DNA of 64,000 bases from assembly GCA_963920765.1 (NCBI GenBank), contig OY987244.1, forward strand, positions 18,022,358 to 18,086,357, written 5' to 3'. A program made the translations under genes and the position numbers. Numbering within the stretch: position 1 is the first letter of the stretch; each line of letters opens with the position of its first letter. Below are positions 58,013 to 64,000 of the stretch, piece by piece. Origin of the DNA: Ulota crispa. Lineage: Eukaryota; Streptophyta; Bryopsida; Orthotrichales; Orthotrichaceae. The notes under the pieces are model-generated. The model saw nothing but the letters and a program-made list of their open reading frames with translations, searched no databases and had not been told where the DNA came from.

Positions 58013-59140
58013 CAAGCTCACATGATTCCACAAGCCCATTTGAATCACTTGATCTAATTTTATTGGACTTGCTATAAAGCATCAAGGCATTCAAGTGGTC
58101 CACGCAAGTGGAGTAGTGGAAAGGCAAGCCAAATGTTTTACAAGTGCTTCAAAAGCCTTGATTGGGTGGAACACCATCTAGGGCGAGGTGGCAAGCAACA
58201 CCTTACATAATGCACCCTAATCAATACACCTTAGGGCATCACCAATGCATCTTCGGAAATAGAACAAGGAATTGGCTAGTCTTGCGTCTCTCCTTGTCCC
58301 CGTAAGTTTGTAGTAAGTCTCTTTCACCAGAGGGATCCTCCCAACCTTGTTACAACTCCCTTCGTAGATCTAGGCACTGGGAAAGACACTTGTGAGTGCT
58401 TGCAAGTTGTTACCCAGAAGTTGCAAGCTATTGCAACAGCAAACTCACTAGTATTCCCAGTGCGATGGGAAACAAGCAAGTTTGGCGTCCCAAAAGGTTA
58501 TTTTGATGAGATCATCTCCTAATTATGCGTTGCCATGGTTGTGTTGGAACCCTAAAAGTACCTCCAACTTCCATGTAATTGGCCCCCACCAAGAGAAACG
58601 CCGTTACATCCCCATTTCTTGTCTTGGGTTGATAATGCTCTTACAAGCTTCTTTGTATGGGCTTTGTGATAGTGGAAAATTTGTTGGCAAGGGTTCAAGC
58701 ATGTTCTAAACCCTTGTCGTGGTTGCCCTCACCAATATGCTAGTCATCGTTTCTTGTGCAATAGCAATTTGAAGCCCCAAAACTTAACATACAAAGAAGT
58801 AAAATTTTCCATGATTTGCAAGTGTGTATTCACATCTAATCTTGCTACTCAAAAAATTTGAGATGAATCAAAGGCTTATAAAATTATGTAAAAAACAATA
58901 AATAGCAACTACTTGCCAAAAAAATAGGATTTTGCCATCACAAGTTGTTTGATCAAATGTTACAATCTCCCATCTCCCATGATCAATTGTTCCCAAAATT
59001 TGCAAGTTATTTTCTAAGCAAGTGTTCCACTATTTTCAATGGTTGCATAATGTGGATCATCCAATTGACTAGGATACAATACATCAAAGTTGTAGATCTC
59101 CAAAAACCAAATTTCTAGTGAAAAAGGCTGGGACTCAGGA
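58013..59140. repeat. Copy B of the 1-kb dispersed repeat
   Basis: Same orientation as copy A at 4233-5173. Matching blocks include CTTGCTATAAA(C/G)(T/C)A, GGCAAGCCAAATG, AAACCCTTGT, AAGAAG(C/T)AAAATTTTC and TGTAGGTCTCC / TGTAGATCTCC near the right end. B differs from A mainly in the region after GGTGGCAAGCAA, where about 240 bp are replaced. Confidence 0.65.
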
Positions 59141-59188
59141 GTGGGTATGTGTTGTAACTAGCTCCAGGATCAACCCATGCCCCAACCT

Positions 59189-59408
59189 TTAACCCTTGAA
59201 GGGCCCTTGGACTTTGGAGATACAATACCAAATAAGGTCTCAACCAATATTCAGAAGTTTGAATAAGTTGGAAATTAAGTAATACAACCATACATATTGA
59301 AGGGTTGTATGATGGTGGGTGCATAATTTTTTTTGGAAAGCCTTCACAGTAGCTCAAATACGTCTGTTCATATAGCTGCAAAAGGCTTTTGGGCCGTTCA
59401 AGGGTTAA
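59189..59408. mobile_element. piggyBac-like MITE (TTAA-flanked, 220 bp)
   Basis: TTAA at 59189-59192 and 59405-59408, with ends CCCTTGAAGGGCCC and, from the right, CCCTTGAACGGCCC: one mismatch in fourteen. No coding capacity. Confidence 0.8.
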
Positions 59409-61305
59409 ATTACTTTTTTTTGTTAGTTACGCGATAGGCACCAAACAATGCAAGAAGGTAAGAAAATTTTGGGCAAAAATGTATAGAATCACTTACATGT
59501 GCAAGTTCATCCATAAAATATATTCATTTTAATAGAATTCATCCAAAATCTGGCAAATGTTGTGATTGCTTGAGGAGGGACTTGGCAATTTCATTCCTTT
59601 TTTCACATGATCTTTCTAGTGTTACAATAGCTAGTCCAAAATTGGGGTAAGGCCTAGGCAAAAAAATTGGTACAAATTAAAAGACTATTAAGCCCCATTC
59701 TCAAGGCTGGGAAACATAAAAATAAACCGCATTCTATAAAAAACAAGTGGCAAATTTTATCTCAATAGATTCTTTGATTTTTAACACTCACTTTTATGGT
59801 TTGTTCAAAATCGGTTATTTTGAGTGTTCTCAAACTGGAGACTCAAACCTCTTGCCCTAGAATGGTAGAGAAGTTATCTTTAGTAGGAGTAAGCTATTTT
59901 GTGAGCATAGAACGGTGAGCCTATGAGCGGTGAGCCATGATTTTGTGAGCGGGAATCAATTTTGAGCTCAAAATTAATGGAAAAACTTTAAAAACAACAA
60001 TTTTTCGAGAGATGAGTGTTTATAATGTGCAATTATAAGGTCCTATGTACACATTTATAGATGGAATTTAATATTTTGACAAATAAACTACGCTCACGGC
60101 TCACGGCTCATGAATCCCTGCTCACAATTTAGCATTACCCCTTTTAGTAAAACAATAGATGAAGCTTTGGAAAAATGATTGTCCCCCAATTTTCTAGAAA
60201 TACAAGTTACTTCTTCATTCGTTTCAAATTAGCTGTTTTAGAGTGTGTGGCCCTAGCATCACTATTGTTTTGTCTACCCTCAACGTTGAACTAAATGAGT
60301 CACCACAAATTTTGTTTTCATTTGCAAAAAGAATCAAAGGAATGAAAGTGAATAAAAAAACATAAATTTAAACTAATAGCACAAAAAAGATTCAAAACCC
60401 CACCTTGTACAAGGTCCCCATGATTAATCCCAGCTCATGAGGTCATATAAAACCATTCCATTAGTTGCTTGAATTGGGCTATGCGGCATTTGAGAAAATG
60501 TGATTTCTTGACGCATTCCCCCACACATTTGTGGGATTTATTTTGAAATAAAACTCTTCTTACCCAAACAAGTTCAACGTTTAAGTGAGAACGGGCCTTC
60601 ACTCTCCTTCACGTCATTGTCCATGATGTGGTGTTTACTCAGTGTTAAGCTTACTTCTTACTTTTTCAAAAGGTGCTCGCATTTCCAAACATTTTTTTCA
60701 CAATTTTTATTTCAAAATTATAATAATCAGAATCCGCAACTACTCTTTGATTCATGTATTTCCAACTCTTAGTTAGTTGAGAATATTTGAAGTTGGAAAA
60801 CTGCAAGGGAGAGAATGTGCAAGGGAGGGAAATTCTACATCTTTTGTGTGTTAGGGGATAGTTATTTAGTTAGGGTAGGTTTACGACAACCTTATCTTAT
60901 TTGTGTAAGTTAATTTATGGATTATAGATCTACACCAATTTGGAACATGTTCTACTTCCACAACAAGAGCCGGAAATTGCAAGTTTGCTTAAGTAAATCA
61001 ATTATTGAACAAAATATACAAAACAACCATGGGTGTATTCTAGTAACATCATTTCTTTTTTTTTGCTCACAAGCAGACACATCTCTTTCAAAGCAAGGTA
61101 GAGTGTTTGATAGAAATCTTCATATTGCATGAAGAATTTATTAGGGTCAAATTCACTTGGTAGGTTTTCAAATTTGTATCTTACTTTCCACGTTCTAACG
61201 TGAAACTTTCTCTAATTAGTACTTGTTTATCATTTAGGTATAGTATGACACACAATGGGGAGCAAGCTTGTTAATGGGATTATCATACTTTATTGAGTAA
61301 AATAT
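59409..61305. other. AT-rich intergenic DNA, no gene seen
   Basis: It contains a short GAGCGGTGAGCC / GGCTCACGGCTCA inverted pair around 59910-60110. No coding signal. Confidence 0.45.
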
Positions 61306-61940
61306 AGGAATTTTTTTATGGATTCCCCTAAAATTTGCAACATTTATATAGAGCCCCTAGTTTACAGAAATTGCACAAACACCCTTGACATTGTTGTTTT
61401 TCTTTTTCAAAATCATTGTTTCTAGATCTTGCAATGATTGTCTCAATGTTTGAAGAATATGAAAACAAAAAGATGGAACAAAAAAATTGAAGAAAAATCT
61501 TGCAAAACTACCTTGTAATAACATTCAGTAGCACTAGTAAAGGCTACTCTCCCTCCAAGAGAATAGTGTGGAATATTCCACATCATTCCATCGACTTGGA
61601 TGAAATGGTGTGGAATATTTCACATCCTTCTTTAGCTATGGGGACACTTGGCTGAATTTGTTAGAGTTTATGAAAGGGAGGCTTAGTTCAGTGCACACAC
61701 GTCGAGGGGGTCAGACGTGTCAGAAATTAAAAATAAATTAAAAATAAAAAACCTTTTTTTTGTCAAGATGAAGTTCATGGATGATACTTGAAGAGAGGGA
61801 AAGGCAGCCTCTCTTCAGGCTACTGAATGTTATGGTCATGCTTGTTTGAGGTGTAAAGAATATTTGTGCAATTTCTGAAAAATCAAGGGTATCTGTACAA
61901 ACACCACATATTTGAGGGATATTCTTAAAATCTTCCCTAA
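61306..61940. mobile_element. Foldback element, copy 3, enlarged centre
   Basis: The outer arms match the family at 18345 and 24549 (CCCTAAAATTTGCAACATTT, GAAATTGCACAAACACCCTTG and their complements). Between the arms are about 400 bp of extra sequence, including a small inverted pair on GTGTGGAATATTCCACATC. Confidence 0.55.
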
Positions 61941-62534
61941 AGACTAAGGATCTCACAATTTTAGTTGTGTAGGTTTGTTATTTACCCATAGTAAATCTAC
62001 TTGTTCTAGGGGTAGCTTCATACTAGGAAGTGAGGCCATGAAAACTTGGAGCTAAATCAAAATTTCAAGCATTAATTAAAATAAGAATATAATGCAGACC
62101 TTTTCTCATGTGATTAATGCCTTGAGCCCATGATTACAAGCAATGAATTTATAAAGAGAGAAGGAAGGAAGAAAAAGACCAGTTCATTGAGATTTTATTA
62201 TGCATTTTTTGTTTCTTTAGTTTTTCACTTTAAATAACCGTTTTCTATTGAAATAAGATATCAACCTAAGGCCACAAACTAGCCTTCCATTCTCCATGTG
62301 ACCAATTTTTGGACGTCCGGATGCATTAAATATTGTCTTTCAAATATGTTTCAAAGTTTTGACGTTGGCTCCTAGTAGTGTAAAAATCTTAAAAGTTGGA
62401 GCTGATTTCAAAAATGAAACCAATAAGAAGCAAGGGGTGGAAACGTGCTGAAAACTACAAATGGCGTTTGATTCCTATTGGAGAGTGGCCCTAACTCACA
62501 CATAAAAAATCACGCCAACCAAGCATAACATGGC

Positions 62535-62947
62535 TTTTACTAAGGAAAATGATATATGCACACCCACGGTTTGTTGTATGGACACCTGGGGGGGTAAATT
62601 TTAGAAAATTTATAATCAACAAGTTGAATTTGGAAAATTTGAATTCACATCAGATTTAGTCTAGATTCACAAAGAGGTTACAATTGAACAACATTCAATA
62701 AAAAAAGCTTAACTAGGGGTCAAATTAATATTTTTACTCTTGCTTGTAAAAAAAAGTTAAACATTTCCATTAGGCGTTGTTCAATGGTATCCTCTTTTGT
62801 GGTTATAGGTTAAATCAAGGTCTCTGAATCCAAATGTGAACTCAAATTTCTCAAATCCAACTTGTTGATGTTAGATATCTAAAGTTTACCCCTCATGTGT
62901 ACATATAACAAACCCTAGGTGTGCAAATAACAATTCCCTTTTACTAA
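62535..62947. mobile_element. Mutator-like foldback element with exact 9-bp target duplication
   Basis: Element proper 62544-62938. The ends are GGAAAATGATATATGCACACC-like on the left and GGGAATTGTTATTTGCACACC-like from the right, with long inverted arms through TTGTTGTATGGACACC and TTCACATCAGATTTAG. Identical 9-mers TTTTACTAA flank it (62535-62543 and 62939-62947). No coding capacity. Confidence 0.85.
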
Positions 62948-63237
62948 ATATCACCCTAGATATAATGACTCTAGCATCTTGTTTGTCAGCCAAAGTGTAA
63001 CAATTTTGCTATTTATGAATAAGGATAAAAGTAAAATAAATTGTCCCAATTTTGAGGTTAGTCATTTTTACTCTCTACCAAGGTTCTTGTCCTAAATTAG
63101 GGTCATTGAATCCAAATGTGAATTCAAATATCCAAAATTCAATCTCCTAATGGTGAATTTCTAGACTCCTATTTTTATTGGCATGTGAAATAGCTGAGCT
63201 TTTCCATTCTGGCCCCATAAACCAAACATCATAGTCA

Positions 63238-64000
63238 TTAACCCCTAAAGGACCAAACAACGTGTTTTGGTAATGTAGTAAGTTTGGGCAAACTAGTACT
63301 TGTAAAATAATAAATAAATTTTCACATTAAAATTACAAGATGTGTGTCATGCAACAAATTTCAAACCATTCCAATTTGTAAAAAAAAAGTTATGACGGAA
63401 TATGCAACTCTACTTAACTTACTTATAGGACATGACGGGCAAAACTATTTATAGTGCAATTGAAATTTTGGATCTTGCCCAAAGGTTGAGGTGGAGAGCT
63501 ACTTCCTTGTCAAACCTTGACCCAACCTCATTCCATGAAGGCAACTCTTTTTACTTATAGCCCTTTACTTCACCTCATGTGGATGTGGCCCTATGTTGAT
63601 CAAGCTTGTCAAAGCCACAAATTTTGACCAATTTCCTTTTTCAATATTTCCCTTCTTCTAAAACTCATTAAAATCTAAAACTCCACCATTCACATTTTGA
63701 AAAGATTATTGTATGTTGAAGCCAATTTTTTTTGGAAAATGGCTTTGTATGAGAATTTCTTGAAACTAGCTTCTTATGCTAGATTTGTAGGATGTGTTCC
63801 TCAATTCCAAATGTTGTAAAAAAAATTGAGCATATAGTAAGTTCTATTGAAATCATCAGTCTAAAAAATTACAAATAAATAGTGAAATTAGCTAGTGCAA
63901 AAGCCTCCATGAATTAGAGTTGTCCAAAATTTGAATGCCCCCAAAAAAATATTATTCATCACTTCAAACCCTGTAATCTCAAAAAATTTGTAGTAAACAA
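63238..64000. mobile_element. Probable left end of a piggyBac-like element leaving the window
   Basis: TTAA at 63238-63241 followed by CCCCTAAAGGACCAAAC, the same end as at 17456 and (degraded) 27410. No right end is found before base 64000, so the far boundary is unknown and the end coordinate is only the window edge. The remaining sequence has no gene. Confidence 0.5.

Noticed and set aside
58208-58631. Possible further TTA-flanked element (TTA-GGGCATCACC ... ATGCTC-TTA)
   Set aside because: The right-hand motif is part of the 1-kb repeat shared with copy A (GATATACCCCTTGC at the same place), so the match is coincidental.
1-64000. LTR retrotransposon, endogenous virus, CRISPR array, rRNA or tRNA genes
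   Set aside because: Looked for reverse transcriptase, integrase, capsid-like and long terminal repeat signatures, tandem spacer arrays and tRNA arm motifs. None was convincing, though short or very decayed copies could escape reading by eye.

Overview
This 64 kb window is nuclear DNA of a land plant. Four complete protein genes sit in an AT-rich, repeat-rich background. They have short GT-AG introns, except one, and encode plant-type proteins: a calcium-dependent protein kinase (CDPK), a SURP/G-patch splicing factor ending in a plant-like NPLNNPRKAYY tail, the ESCRT-III regulator VTA1/LIP5, and a COG0523 CobW-type GTPase. A non-seed plant (bryophyte, lycophyte or fern) seems likely to me from the intronless CDPK and the unusual transposon mix, but the sequence does not settle this.

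Layout. 1-769 (minus) is the start of a secreted proline-rich protein gene that runs off the left edge and carries one in-frame stop. 770-8780 is intergenic and holds a TTAA-flanked element (3573-4226), one copy of a 1-kb repeat (about 4233-5173) and a decayed Tc1-like transposon with near-perfect ends (6945-8519). 8780-9224 (minus) is a two-exon gene start or fragment. 9733-10804 is a chain of three elements sharing TTA junctions. 12643-14220 (minus) is the CDPK in a GC-rich island. 15300-29900 is a repeat landscape dominated by TTAA-flanked, piggyBac-like non-autonomous elements; one is nested in another and three are joined end to end at 19316-22590. 31170-34410 (plus) is the SURP/G-patch gene, with a possible small divergent gene upstream. 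35488-36295 is another TTA-sharing element pair. 38484-41203 (minus, VTA1) and 43121-49010 (plus, CobW GTPase) are divergent across 1.9 kb that contains a 15-bp minisatellite. 49011-64000 has no convincing gene and holds Mutator-like foldbacks with exact 9-bp target duplications, more foldbacks and repeat copies.

Functions. The four genes are unrelated housekeeping or signalling functions: calcium signalling at membranes, pre-mRNA splicing, endosomal sorting and metal handling. They are not a cluster. The most distinctive property of the window is the tip-to-tip and nested growth of small TTAA- and TTA-specific elements, proven in one case by a paralogous copy that lacks the insertion. No retrovirus-like or other virus-derived element was recognised.
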